Positions 1 through 6,991 of a stretch of 20,458 bases of DNA are shown piece after piece. The stretch spans positions 1 to 20,458 of the forward strand of contig JAJYPU010000018.1 in assembly GCA_021795095.1 (NCBI GenBank), in the 5' to 3' direction. This stretch comes from Actinomycetes bacterium. GTDB taxonomy: Bacteria > Actinomycetota > Acidimicrobiia > Acidimicrobiales > RAAP-2. Made by a program: the position numbers and the translations under genes. Positions within the stretch are counted from its first letter, which is position 1. Every line of letters starts with the position of its first letter. Under the pieces are notes generated by a model that had not been told where the DNA came from, did not search any database, and saw nothing but the letters and a program-made list of their open reading frames with translations.

Positions 1-87
1 GTCCGCTTGGAGCCGACCAAAGATGTCTCGCGGGCTGAGATGGACCGTGATGCCCGCTCGAGGGGCTCGTTCTCCGGACTTTCGTAA
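1..87 (+). CDS. possible 3' end of an unidentified gene (partial)
   Basis: Frame 1 is open from the window edge to a TAA at 85-87, giving about 28 residues ending GSFSGLS. Third codon positions are richer in G/C than in the next frame, as expected for this genome. The fragment is too short to assign to a family, and a non-coding origin is possible. If real, it runs towards the minus-strand tRNA-Ser and ends 31 bp short of it. Confidence 0.3.
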   Translation, partial: VRLEPTKDVSRAEMDRDARSRGSFSGLS

Positions 88-118
88 GTAGTTGGGGTCT
101 ACTTTCGTAAACTGCCCG

Positions 119-206
119 TGGCGGAGGAGGTGGGATTTGAACCCACGGTAGGTTGCCCTACACACGATTTCCAATCGTGCCGATTCGGCCGCTCTCGCAC
201 TCCTCC
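119..206 (-). tRNA. tRNA-Ser (anticodon GGA)
   Basis: Read on the minus strand, the sequence begins GGAGGAG and ends CTCCTCC-G-CCA, so a 7-bp acceptor stem and an encoded CCA tail are visible. The anticodon stem-loop CGATTGGAAATCG carries GGA, which decodes UCC/UCU serine codons. A long variable arm lies between the anticodon arm and the T arm, as in all class II serine tRNAs. The T loop GTTCAAATCC is canonical. Length including CCA is 88 nt. It is divergent from the SRP RNA gene. Confidence 0.96.
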
Positions 207-210
207 AGTG

Positions 211-229
211 ACTCGTCGGTGCGACGAGT
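211..229. repeat. 7-bp perfect inverted repeat between tRNA-Ser and SRP RNA genes
   Basis: ACTCGTC (211-217) and GACGAGT (223-229) are separated by five bases. The element lies in the predicted tRNA-Ser leader on the minus strand, so it may form a hairpin removed by processing, or it may be a protein-binding site. No T-run follows it on either strand. Confidence 0.4.
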
Positions 230-237
230 ACCGAGAA

Positions 238-266
238 AGGCTAGCCGAGGTACTTCGCGGCCCAAG
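238..266 (-). promoter_or_regulatory. candidate sigma70-type promoter of tRNA-Ser
   Basis: On the minus strand TTGGGC, a 16-base spacer and TAGCCT make a reasonable -35/-10 pair. The predicted start near 231 would leave a leader of about 25 nt before the mature tRNA 5' end at 206. This is a pattern match only. Confidence 0.35.
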
Positions 267-273
267 ACGGTAA

Positions 274-424
274 CCTGTTCGGGCCGGAGTCCAAAGCGGT
301 GGCCGGGTCCCGTGCGACGGTCGTTCGTGAACCGAGTCAGGGGTGGAAGCCAGCAGCTCTCAGCGGATCAGACTGGGTGCCACGGTCAGCCTGGCCATCG
401 CTTTGGACTCCGGCCTCGAACAGG
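274..424 (+). ncRNA. ffs: signal recognition particle RNA (4.5S-type, extended stem)
   Basis: The signature SRP domain IV is present around 337-378: GTCAGG, a GGT/GCC stem closed by a GGAA tetraloop, then AGCAGC and GGGTGCC on the returning side. The flanks 274-304 and 394-424 are almost fully complementary, including CGGAGTCCAAAGCG against CGCTTTGGACTCCG. This makes a long rod of about 151 nt, longer than the roughly 100-115 nt usual for small bacterial SRP RNAs and without room for a full Alu domain. The RNA binds Ffh and targets nascent membrane proteins. Position directly upstream of dnaX matches the arrangement seen in many Gram-positive genomes. Ends are set by the stem and may be a few bases off. 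Confidence 0.9.
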
Positions 425-431
425 CCCCCAT

Positions 432-437
432 TAGCAT
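432..437 (+). promoter_or_regulatory. -10 element (TAGCAT) for leaderless dnaX
   Basis: TAGCAT matches the TANNNT -10 pattern and is followed by six bases and the dnaX ATG at 444. There is no Shine-Dalgarno sequence before that ATG. Transcription would start at or next to the start codon. The element sits just after the SRP RNA stem. Confidence 0.5.
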
Positions 438-443
438 TTGGGA

Positions 444-2147
444 ATGACCGACGCGAAAACGCCCACCTCGCTCGACGGGGTCACCGCCCTCTACCGGCGG
501 TTCCGGCCGGGTCGTTTCGCCGAGCTCCGTGGCCAGGACCACGTGGTGCGGGCGTTGCAGGGAGCGACGCGCAGCGGCCGCATCGTGCACGCGTACCTCT
601 TCTCGGGACCGCGTGGCACCGGCAAGACGACGACCGCTCGCATCTTGGCGAAGGCGTTGAACTGTGAGCACCCCCTCGATGGCGACGCATGCAATGAATG
701 CGCGAGCTGCGTCGCCATCACCAAGGGGTCGTCCCTCGACGTCGTGGAGCTCGACGCCGCGTCGAACAATGGCGTCGACGACGTTCGTGAGATCACCGCG
801 GGCGCGTGGCACGGGACCCCGGGGCGCTGGAAGGTCTACATCGTCGACGAGGTCCACCAGCTCTCCAAGTCCGCGTCGGCGGCGCTCTTGAAGACGCTCG
901 AGGAACCACCGTCGCACGTGGTGTTCGTGCTGGCGACGACCGATCCGCACAAGGTGTTGCCGACGATCCGGTCGAGGACCCAGCATCTCGAGTTCCGACT
1001 CATCGCCGGCGACACACTGTCGACGTTGTTGCACGACGTCCAAGGCGCGGCGGGTCTCGACGTCAACGAGGGGACCATCGAGGCCGCTGTGCGACTGGGA
1101 CGCGGTTCTGCGCGCGACGCCCTGAGCGCCCTCGACCAATTGATCGCGACGGGTTCGCTCATCGACACCCTGCCCCGTTTCGACGACCTCTTAGACGCGC
1201 TCGAGCGCGGGGACACGGCCGCGGCCATTCGTTCGTTGGCGTTGCTCCTGCGTGAGGGGTGGGACCCCGAGCAGCTCGCCGAGAGTTTCGTGGGTGACGT
1301 TCGCCAGGTCTTCCTGCTCCAAGTCGCCCCCGACGTCGCCGACGCCGTCGACACCGACCGCCAGCGACTGGTCGACTGGGGGGCCCGACTCGGATTGGCG
1401 CGAACGGTGCGGATCCTCGAGACCGTTGGGCGTGCGATGCGCGAGATGAAGAGTGCCCCCGACAAGGTCGTCGTCCTCGAGGTCGCGCTCGTGCGCCTCG
1501 CCCGCCCCGACCTTGATCACTCCATCGAGGCGCTCGACGAGCGGCTGACACGGCTGGAACGTGGTGCCAGCCGCCCGACCCCGCCCCAAGCGCCGCCCGC
1601 CCCATCGCTCCCACCGATTGGCGTTGCCGCCACGGTGAAGCGGGAATCGACGCCGACGCCGCCACCTGTACCGACGCCGACACCGGCACCGGCACCGGCA
1701 CCGACGACACCCTCGGCGCCCGACGGGCGGGTGGCGCCGGCAGAAGACGCAGAGGCGCTCCGCGATCGTTTCCTCACCAAGGTGGTGCCGCGCACGTCGC
1801 GCGCGGCGCAACTCTTGTTGCGAAGCGCCCACGTGCGGTCCTTTGATGGTGCGCAACTCGTCCTCGTGGTAGCCAACGAGGAGTTGCGACAGAACACCGA
1901 CCGGATCCAGCAGGGACTGCGCGGGGCGCTCGAGCATGAGTTCCACACCCCGATCGACGTGGTCTGGGAGGTTGACGCCTCTCTGCCGATGTCACCCGCG
2001 CCCAGCCCGACGCGGTCGCGGCCTCGGACGTCGGCGCCGGTCGACGAGGAGGTCGTCGTCAATGACGATGACCCGGTCGTGGTGGTCGATTCAGTGGCCG
2101 ATCATCTCATCACCGAGATGTTCCCCGGAGCCGAGGAGATCTCGTGA
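444..2147 (+). CDS. dnaX: DNA polymerase III subunits gamma/tau
   Basis: AAA+ ATPase of the clamp loader, which loads the sliding clamp on primed DNA and links polymerase cores. In the 567-residue product, Walker A is GPRGTGKT (55-62), the zinc-binding cysteines are C74, C83, C86 and C89, Walker B is VYIVDEV (131-137), sensor 1 is LATTD (163-167) and the arginine-finger motif is SRT (177-179). A Pro/Thr/Ala-rich linker of roughly residues 378-440 leads to a tau-like C-terminal domain and an acidic tail ending near MFPGAEEI. ATG 444 is chosen because TAGCAT-N6-ATG fits a leaderless start. An in-frame TTG at 438 would overlap that spacer. No A-rich slippery site for a gamma frameshift is seen. 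The stop overlaps recR. Confidence 0.96.
   Translation: MTDAKTPTSLDGVTALYRRFRPGRFAELRGQDHVVRALQGATRSGRIVHAYLFSGPRGTGKTTTARILAKALNCEHPLDGDACNECASCVAITKGSSLDVVELDAASNNGVDDVREITAGAWHGTPGRWKVYIVDEVHQLSKSASAALLKTLEEPPSHVVFVLATTDPHKVLPTIRSRTQHLEFRLIAGDTLSTLLHDVQGAAGLDVNEGTIEAAVRLGRGSARDALSALDQLIATGSLIDTLPRFDDLLDALERGDTAAAIRSLALLLREGWDPEQLAESFVGDVRQVFLLQVAPDVADAVDTDRQRLVDWGARLGLARTVRILETVGRAMREMKSAPDKVVVLEVALVRLARPDLDHSIEALDERLTRLERGASRPTPPQAPPAPSLPPIGVAATVKRESTPTPPPVPTPTPAPAPAPTTPSAPDGRVAPAEDAEALRDRFLTKVVPRTSRAAQLLLRSAHVRSFDGAQLVLVVANEELRQNTDRIQQGLRGALEHEFHTPIDVVWEVDASLPMSPAPSPTRSRPRTSAPVDEEVVVNDDDPVVVVDSVADHLITEMFPGAEEIS
1670..1711 (+). repeat. short tandem hexamer repeats in dnaX linker
   Basis: About seven imperfect copies of an ACCGGC/ACCGAC hexamer encode the alternating Pro-Thr/Pro-Ala linker of DnaX. 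This is a coding microsatellite that could vary in length between strains. Confidence 0.6.
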
Positions 2148-2746
2148 ACTACCCACCACCGCTCCAGGCGGTCGTCGACGAGCTCGGTCGCTTTCCCGGC
2201 GTCGGGCCGAAGTCGGCCCAGCGCATCGCCTTCTGGCTGATGCGTCAGCCGGCGGAGGACGTCCTGCGCCTCGCGCGATCGCTCGATGACATGAAGTCCA
2301 AGCTCGCCTTCTGTGAACGCTGCTGCAACATCGCCGAGGTCGGTGGACTCTGCCCGATCTGTGCGGACACGCGCCGTGATCAGACGATCGTGTGCGTCGT
2401 CGAGAGTCCGCCCGACGTCGTCGCAGTCGAACGCTCGGGCGCTTTCCACGGGACCTATCACGTGTTGCACGGTGTGCTCAATCCGCTCGAGGGCGTCACA
2501 CCCGATCGACTCCGGATCCAAGAACTGGTCCAGCGCCTGAACGGTCCCGTGAAGGAGGTCATCCTGTGCTTCAACTCCAATGTGGAGGGTGACGCCACCG
2601 CCATGTACCTCAGTCGTTTGCTGAAGGTCCCGGGTCTCGTCGTCTCACAGCCCGCGAGCGGCCTGCCGGTGGGCGGCGACCTCGAGTTCGCCGATGACCT
2701 GACCCTCGGCCGGGCGATCGACGGTCGCCACGTGCTCGGCGACTGA
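2144..2746 (+). CDS. recR: recombination mediator protein RecR
   Basis: RecR acts with RecO/RecF to load RecA on gapped DNA. The 200-residue length is typical. The helix-hairpin-helix segment LGRFPGVGPKSAQRIAFWL begins at residue 14, the zinc finger cysteines are C57, C60, C70 and C73, and a TOPRIM domain starts near residue 81 (VCVVESPPDVVAVE). The conserved NPTVEGEAT-type motif reads NSNVEGDAT. The GTG start at 2144 shares GTGA with the dnaX stop, so the two genes are translationally coupled. The nucleoid protein gene ybaB/ebfC, which usually lies between dnaX and recR, is absent. Confidence 0.96.
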   Translation: MNYPPPLQAVVDELGRFPGVGPKSAQRIAFWLMRQPAEDVLRLARSLDDMKSKLAFCERCCNIAEVGGLCPICADTRRDQTIVCVVESPPDVVAVERSGAFHGTYHVLHGVLNPLEGVTPDRLRIQELVQRLNGPVKEVILCFNSNVEGDATAMYLSRLLKVPGLVVSQPASGLPVGGDLEFADDLTLGRAIDGRHVLGD

Positions 2747-2813
2747 TTGGACCCTCGGCGTGGGAGATCGTGCGCGGCTAGCGGGCGACCCAGGTATCCG
2801 ACAGACTGGTGGC

Positions 2814-3326
2814 GTGCGCTATCTGACCGTCGTGCGTCACGCCAAGGCCGTCCCCGCTGTACCGGGGGGCCGTGACGTCGATCGTGTGCTCGCCGAACGC
2901 GGTCGCGACCAGTGCGCGGTGCTGCGAGCGTGGGCGAGTGACCCGAACTCCCTCGGCGCCTACGGCCCCGCCACCGCGCTCGTCAGCTCGGCGGCGCGAA
3001 CCCGCGAGACCTTCGCGCTCGCCTTTGACGGGACAGACTTCGTCGCGCACCACGAGTTCAGTGACCTGATCTACAACGGCACGCGCGACGTCTCGGCCGA
3101 GGACGTCCTCATCGACCTCGCGGCGATCGACCCCGTCACGACGTCGTTACTCGTCGTCGCGCACAACCCGACGGTCCTCGAACTGGTGCTCGGCCTCGCG
3201 CGCAGCGCCCCGAGGGACTTGCGACACGGCCACTACCCGTTGGCCGGCGCCTATGTGCTGTCGCTGCCCGACGACCGACCGGTGGGTCTAGCCCACTACG
3301 ACGTGGTCGGGCATTTCGTCCCGTGA
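2814..3326 (+). CDS. SixA-like phosphohistidine phosphatase (histidine phosphatase superfamily)
   Basis: A 170-residue protein of the branch-2-like RHG phosphatases. The catalytic R8-H9 of VVRHAKA is at the N terminus, the phosphate-pocket arginine region SSAARTRET is at 58-66, an acidic residue is E81, and the second catalytic histidine is H117 in VVAHNPT. SixA proteins dephosphorylate phosphohistidine on signalling or PTS proteins, but the real substrate cannot be read here. The GTG at 2814 puts the RHG motif at the usual distance from the N terminus. An upstream in-frame start at 2760 would add 18 unlikely residues. A weak CAGACT-N6-GTG could be a leaderless promoter. The stop is one base from the convergent thiolase stop. 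Confidence 0.82.
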   Translation: MRYLTVVRHAKAVPAVPGGRDVDRVLAERGRDQCAVLRAWASDPNSLGAYGPATALVSSAARTRETFALAFDGTDFVAHHEFSDLIYNGTRDVSAEDVLIDLAAIDPVTTSLLVVAHNPTVLELVLGLARSAPRDLRHGHYPLAGAYVLSLPDDRPVGLAHYDVVGHFVP

Positions 3327-3327
3327 A

Positions 3328-4506
3328 CTAGAGCGATCGCAGGATCGCCGCGTCACCCTGACCACCACCGCCGCAGAGGGCGACGGCGGCCATCCCACCA
3401 CCGCGCCGACGGAGCTCCATCAGGGCCGAGAGGGCGATGCGTGTTCCGGACATGCCGACCGGGTGGCCGAGCGCGATCGCGCCACCGTTGACGTTGACCT
3501 TGGACTCGTCCAGACCGAGGTCGTCTGACGAGGCGAGGCCGACGGCGGCGAACGCCTCGTTGATCTCGTAGAGGTCCATGGCCTTGGGGTCGAGTCCGGC
3601 GCGGGCGGCGGCTTTGGCGATGGCGTTGGACGGCTGGGACAACAGTGACGGGTCCGGACCGGCGACCTGGCCGTAGCTCACGAGCTCGCCGATCGGTGTG
3701 AGTCCGAGCTGGGCCGCGCGCTCGGCCGACATCACGAGCACCGCGGCCGCGCCGTCAGAGATCTGCGAGGCGTTGCCGGCGGTGATGGTGCCGTCCTTCT
3801 CGAAGGCGCCGCGCAACTTGGACAGCGACTCGGCGGTCGTCTCGGCGCGCACACCCTCGTCGGTGTCGACGATGCGCGGGTCGCCCTTGCGCTGTGGCAC
3901 GGCGACGGGCACGATCTCCTCGGCGAACCGACCGGCCGCGATGGCCGCCGCCGCCAACTGGTGGCTGCGCGCGGAGAACTCGTCCTGCCGTGCCCTCGAG
4001 ATGCGTCCGGCGTTGTAGCGCTCGGTGGCGAGTCCCATCGCGCACTGGTCGAAGGCGCAGGTCAGTCCGTCGAACATCATCGAGTCGACCACGGTCTGGT
4101 CACCGATGCGGTAGCCGGCGCGCGCGCCGGGCAGGAGGTAGGGCGTGTTGGTCATGGATTCCATGCCGCCGGCGATGATGATGTCGGCCTCCCCGGCGCG
4201 GATCATCAGGTCGGCGAGGTAGATCGTCTGCAGGCCCGACAGGCAGACCTTGTTGATGGTCGTCGCGTGGACGGTCATCGGTATGCCGGCCTTCACTGCC
4301 GCCTGGCGAGCGGTGATCTGACCCTGGCCGGCCTGGATGACCTGACCCATCAGCACGGCGTCGACGGTTGCGGGGTCCACACCCGAGCGCTCGAGCACGC
4401 CCTTGATCGCGGCACCGCCGAGGTCTTGGGCGCTCAGGGTGGCGAAGCCGCCCGCGAGTTTGCCGATGGCGGTGCGCGCACCGGCGACGATAACGCTTCG
4501 GGACAT
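3328..4506 (-). CDS. acetyl-CoA acetyltransferase (thiolase)
   Basis: A 392-residue thiolase that condenses two acetyl-CoA to acetoacetyl-CoA or cleaves 3-ketoacyl-CoA. The nucleophilic cysteine is C88 in [15 protein letters not shown], the histidine motif [16 protein letters not shown] and the C-terminal CGGGGQGDA supply the remaining catalytic elements. The start at 4506 is preferred over the ATG at 4521 because GGGAGGA lies just before it. It could feed the ethylmalonyl-CoA genes 8 kb away, or serve fatty-acid degradation. The gene lies 34 bp after the histidine kinase in the same direction, with a palindrome in that gap. Confidence 0.92.
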   Translation of the reverse strand: MSRSVIVAGARTAIGKLAGGFATLSAQDLGGAAIKGVLERSGVDPATVDAVLMGQVIQAGQGQITARQAAVKAGIPMTVHATTINKVCLSGLQTIYLADLMIRAGEADIIIAGGMESMTNTPYLLPGARAGYRIGDQTVVDSMMFDGLTCAFDQCAMGLATERYNAGRISRARQDEFSARSHQLAAAAIAAGRFAEEIVPVAVPQRKGDPRIVDTDEGVRAETTAESLSKLRGAFEKDGTITAGNASQISDGAAAVLVMSAERAAQLGLTPIGELVSYGQVAGPDPSLLSQPSNAIAKAAARAGLDPKAMDLYEINEAFAAVGLASSDDLGLDESKVNVNGGAIALGHPVGMSGTRIALSALMELRRRGGGMAAVALCGGGGQGDAAILRSL

Positions 4507-4529
4507 GTGGTCCTCCCTCATTGAAAACG

Positions 4530-4544
4530 GTGACTAGTGGTCAC
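4530..4544. promoter_or_regulatory. candidate operator: 15-bp palindrome GTGAC-N5-GTCAC
   Basis: GTGACTAGTGGTCAC has two perfect 5-bp arms. It overlaps the stop codon of the histidine kinase and lies 24 bp upstream of the thiolase start. Size and symmetry fit a dimeric TetR- or GntR-type repressor, which often controls acyl-CoA genes, but no cognate regulator is identified. Confidence 0.4.
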
Positions 4545-5983
4545 GATACTCGTGGCGCTGACCCCGTTCCGACGGCACCCGAAGGCTGGGGCTCGAAGGG
4601 GAGCGTCGCTTCGACGACGGTGCCGACGCCGGCCGTGGACTGCACGGTGAGCGAGCCCCCGAGCAGTCGCGCGCGCTCGCGCATGCCGACGATGCCCAGT
4701 GACGGTGTCTCGCCGTCGGATCGGATGGCCCGGCGCTGGTCGAAGCCGGTGCCGTCGTCGACGACCGTCACGTGCAGCGCCGCATCCTGGAACTCGACGT
4801 TCACCCGTAGGTGGTTGGCGTTGGCGTGGCGCTGGGCGTTGCGCAACGACTCCTGGACGATACGGAAGGCGCCGAGTTCGACGTCCGACGAGAGTCGCGT
4901 CGGCGAGCCCTGCACGCTGAGGTGGGTCGACTCGGCCCCCTCGTCGTCGATGTCCGCGACGAGGCTGGAGAGGGCCGCGACGAGTCCAAGCTGGTCCAAC
5001 GCCGGTGGGCGCAGGTCGCGAGCGAGCGTGCGCAGTCGCGCCGCGGCGTCGAGCGCCTGATTACGCGTCTCGGCGAGCCCGGTCGCGACGGTCTCGGGGA
5101 CGCCGCCCGTGTTACCGAGGGTCTCGAGCCTGCGGGCGAGGTGTAAGAACAGTTGGAGCGGCTCGTCGTGCAACTCACGGGCGAGGCGACGGCGCTGGTC
5201 CTCCTCGACTTGGATCACCTGTTGGGCGAACTGGCGCGCCCGTCGCTCCTCGTTTCGTTCCTCGGTGATGTCCTCGAAGGTGATCTGGCGTCGCGGTGCG
5301 GTCGTGTCTAGCGGCAGGGTGACGACGTCGAGGCGGTAGTCGTGACTGTCGGCGAGCGAGAGGACCCGCCCCGACAGCGCCCCGATATCGAGGTCGTCGC
5401 TCAGCACCGCGGTGATGGCGCGCCCGACGACCGCGGCGCCGAGCAGCGTCGTCGCCGCCGGGTTGGCGTCGATGACGACGCCGTGATCGTCGATCACCAC
5501 GATCGGCGAACGATTCGACTCAAAGAGGCGACGGTACCCTGCCTCGATTGCGAGCGTGCGCGCGGCGGCCTCGTCGATGCGCTGTTGCGTGAGCCGTTCA
5601 GTCTCGATCCGACGCCCGAAGATGATCGCGACGAGGATGATGATCGCAAAATTTAGGAGGTCGTCTCCGGCGTGGCCCTCGTCGTGGGGGAGGGTCAGGT
5701 CGGGGAGCCAGAGTATGAAGGTCCAGATGGTGGTGGCGGCGGACCCTGCGAGGCCGTAGCGCAGCGCCGCGTAGCCGATGGGGATCACGAGGACCGCCAC
5801 TGGGACCCCGGTCGGGAGTGATTGGTTGATCAACGAGGGGTGCAGGTCCACGAAGTAGTGCACGCCGACGATAATCAGCACGGTGACCTGGATGATCCAG
5901 AACGGCCGTTCGGTGACCGGCGGCCGCATGATCCGTTCGATGATGGAACGGTGCGTCAGGTCGGAGTTAGTCGATGAGGTCAT
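4541..5983 (-). CDS. membrane sensor histidine kinase with PAS domain (NarX/DegS-like, HisKA_3)
   Basis: A 480-residue protein. Four hydrophobic segments near 28-44, 60-80, 82-97 and 108-123 anchor it. A short linker leads to a PAS domain at about 150-240 (SPIVVIDDHGVVIDANPAA). The HisKA_3 dimerisation domain at 258-328 holds the phosphoacceptor H272 in ARELHDEPLQ. The ATPase domain at about 365-463 shows the N box QESLRNAQRHA, DDGTGF and the GIVGMRER motif. It should phosphorylate the response regulator encoded immediately upstream, whose reading frame it overlaps by 17 bp. The signal sensed is unknown. The PAS domain could bind haem or flavin, but no diagnostic residue is evident to me. Confidence 0.93.
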   Translation of the reverse strand: MTSSTNSDLTHRSIIERIMRPPVTERPFWIIQVTVLIIVGVHYFVDLHPSLINQSLPTGVPVAVLVIPIGYAALRYGLAGSAATTIWTFILWLPDLTLPHDEGHAGDDLLNFAIIILVAIIFGRRIETERLTQQRIDEAAARTLAIEAGYRRLFESNRSPIVVIDDHGVVIDANPAATTLLGAAVVGRAITAVLSDDLDIGALSGRVLSLADSHDYRLDVVTLPLDTTAPRRQITFEDITEERNEERRARQFAQQVIQVEEDQRRRLARELHDEPLQLFLHLARRLETLGNTGGVPETVATGLAETRNQALDAAARLRTLARDLRPPALDQLGLVAALSSLVADIDDEGAESTHLSVQGSPTRLSSDVELGAFRIVQESLRNAQRHANANHLRVNVEFQDAALHVTVVDDGTGFDQRRAIRSDGETPSLGIVGMRERARLLGGSLTVQSTAGVGTVVEATLPFEPQPSGAVGTGSAPRVS

Positions 5984-6686
5984 TGTTCGGTGCGCTGACG
6001 AGTCGATGGCTGATGGCGTGGGTGACCGCCTCGGTGCGAGAGGTCACGCCGAGTTTGCCCAAGATGTTCGAGACGTACCCCTCGACGGTGCGGATGCCCA
6101 ACTCCAGTTCTGCGGCGATCTGCTTGTTCGAGCGGCCCTGGGCGAGTAGCTCGAGCACGGCGGTCTCGCGGGGCGTCAGCGTGCCCACCGTGGGCGCGAC
6201 GGCGTCACGTCGGCGGACCAGTCGTTTGGAGACCTGGCGGTCCAGCACGAAGACGCCGTCGTAGACGGCGCGCACCGCGTCGATGAGCTCCTTGGTGCTC
6301 GCGGTCTTCAAAAGGTAGCCGCCGACCCCGACCTCGAGGGCCTCGGCGACGTAGGCGTACTCGTCGTAGGCCGAGAGGATCAAGATCCGCACCGCCGGCT
6401 TGGTCGCGAGGATTGTGCGCGAGAGCTCGAGCCCACTCATCGACGGCAGGTTGACGTCGACGAGTGCCACGTCGGGCGAGAGCACCGCGAGCTGTTCGAG
6501 GGCCTCCTCACCAGATCCCGCGGTGGCGATGACCTCGATGGCGGAGTCCTGCTCGAGGAGCTGACGGGTCCCCTCACGCACGAGGGCGTGGTCGTCGACG
6601 ATCAAGACGCGAATCGGATTCGACGACGTCGGGCCCTCTGCGTCCGCGGAGCGCTCAGCCCCCGGTGGAACGATCTCGTCACTCAT
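5967..6686 (-). CDS. NarL/FixJ-family response regulator
   Basis: A 239-residue two-domain regulator. The receiver domain starts near residue 25 with acidic residues D31-D32, phosphoacceptor D77 in LVDVNLPSMSG, S105 and K127. The LuxR-type helix-turn-helix spans about 168-230, with LTPRETAVLELLAQGRSNKQ followed by the recognition-helix region RTVEGYVSNILGKLG. An unstructured 24-residue N-terminal extension is present. The ATG at 6686 follows AGGAGGGGG, which favours it over a start 15 bp upstream. The gene is divergent from the polyferredoxin operon and shares its 305-bp control region, so that operon is a natural target (inference). Confidence 0.94.
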   Translation of the reverse strand: MSDEIVPPGAERSADAEGPTSSNPIRVLIVDDHALVREGTRQLLEQDSAIEVIATAGSGEEALEQLAVLSPDVALVDVNLPSMSGLELSRTILATKPAVRILILSAYDEYAYVAEALEVGVGGYLLKTASTKELIDAVRAVYDGVFVLDRQVSKRLVRRRDAVAPTVGTLTPRETAVLELLAQGRSNKQIAAELELGIRTVEGYVSNILGKLGVTSRTEAVTHAISHRLVSAPNNDLID

Positions 6687-6868
6687 GGTCCCCCTCCTCA
6701 ACGATCACCGAGATCGTGTATCGGACTCCTTCAATGTGCCACAGTACGCACCGTGGTGCGCACCGTGATTCGCGGTGTGTCCGTGCCCCCGCAACCTCCG
6801 GCAAGTCCCCCGACCCTAGCCCTCAGCACGGTGAACCCATTTGATCAGGGATAGTGACTCTACTTAAT

Positions 6869-6886
6869 TTTACCACTCTAGGTAAA
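6869..6886. promoter_or_regulatory. candidate operator TTTACC-N6-GGTAAA
   Basis: A perfect 6-bp inverted repeat with a 6-bp spacer lies just upstream of the predicted -35 of the redox operon, centred about 53 bp before the predicted start. That is a typical activator position. Either the LuxR-type response regulator or the Rrf2 protein could bind it. TACCACT within it also fits the NarL heptamer pattern TACYNMT. Confidence 0.45.
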
Positions 6887-6895
6887 GTCCCGCAC

Positions 6896-6924
6896 TTGAC
6901 AACGGTCCGCCTGAGTGATAGTAC
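6896..6924 (+). promoter_or_regulatory. candidate promoter of the polyferredoxin operon
   Basis: A perfect TTGACA (6896-6901), a 17-bp spacer and TAGTAC (6919-6924) preceded by an extended -10 TG form the best sigma70-type promoter in the region. The predicted start near 6931 leaves a leader of about 60 nt before the ATG at 6992. Confidence 0.55.
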
Positions 6925-6981
6925 CTAAGTAGATAAGTAGTAACACGGTAATACTTAAGTAGTTCAGTACTCGATTAGTAG
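6922..6981. repeat. array of TAAGTAG / TACYTAAGTA elements downstream of the promoter
   Basis: TACCTAAGTA (6922-6931) and the perfect palindrome TACTTAAGTA (6952-6961) are 30 bp apart. An extra TAAGTAG half site (6934-6940) lies between them, ATTAGTAG lies at 6974-6981, and an inverted CTACTTA sits upstream at 6860-6866. The array overlaps the -10 and the predicted transcribed leader, so bound protein should repress or roadblock transcription. Confidence 0.6.
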
Positions 6982-6991
6982 AGGGGGGCGC

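Larger units (their letters stand above)
6687..6991. promoter_or_regulatory. 305-bp divergent control region between the response regulator and the redox operon
   Basis: No gene is visible here. The left part is GC-rich and carries two copies of CGCACCGTG (6747-6755 and 6759-6767, 12 bp apart) and a nearby CGGTG inverted partner, placed to act on the response regulator gene. The right part, from about 6850, is strikingly AT-rich for this genome. It contains a TTTACC-N6-GGTAAA inverted repeat, a -35/-10 pair and several TAAGTAG-type elements described separately. Confidence 0.75.

Noticed and set aside
360..1139. 259-codon open frame opposite the SRP RNA and dnaX
   Set aside because: It is antisense to the SRP RNA 3' stem and the DnaX ATPase domain, with no family motif.
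444..2147. programmed frameshift producing gamma within dnaX
   Set aside because: No A-rich slippery heptamer is seen in the linker region. The repeats there are GC-rich ACCGGC units.
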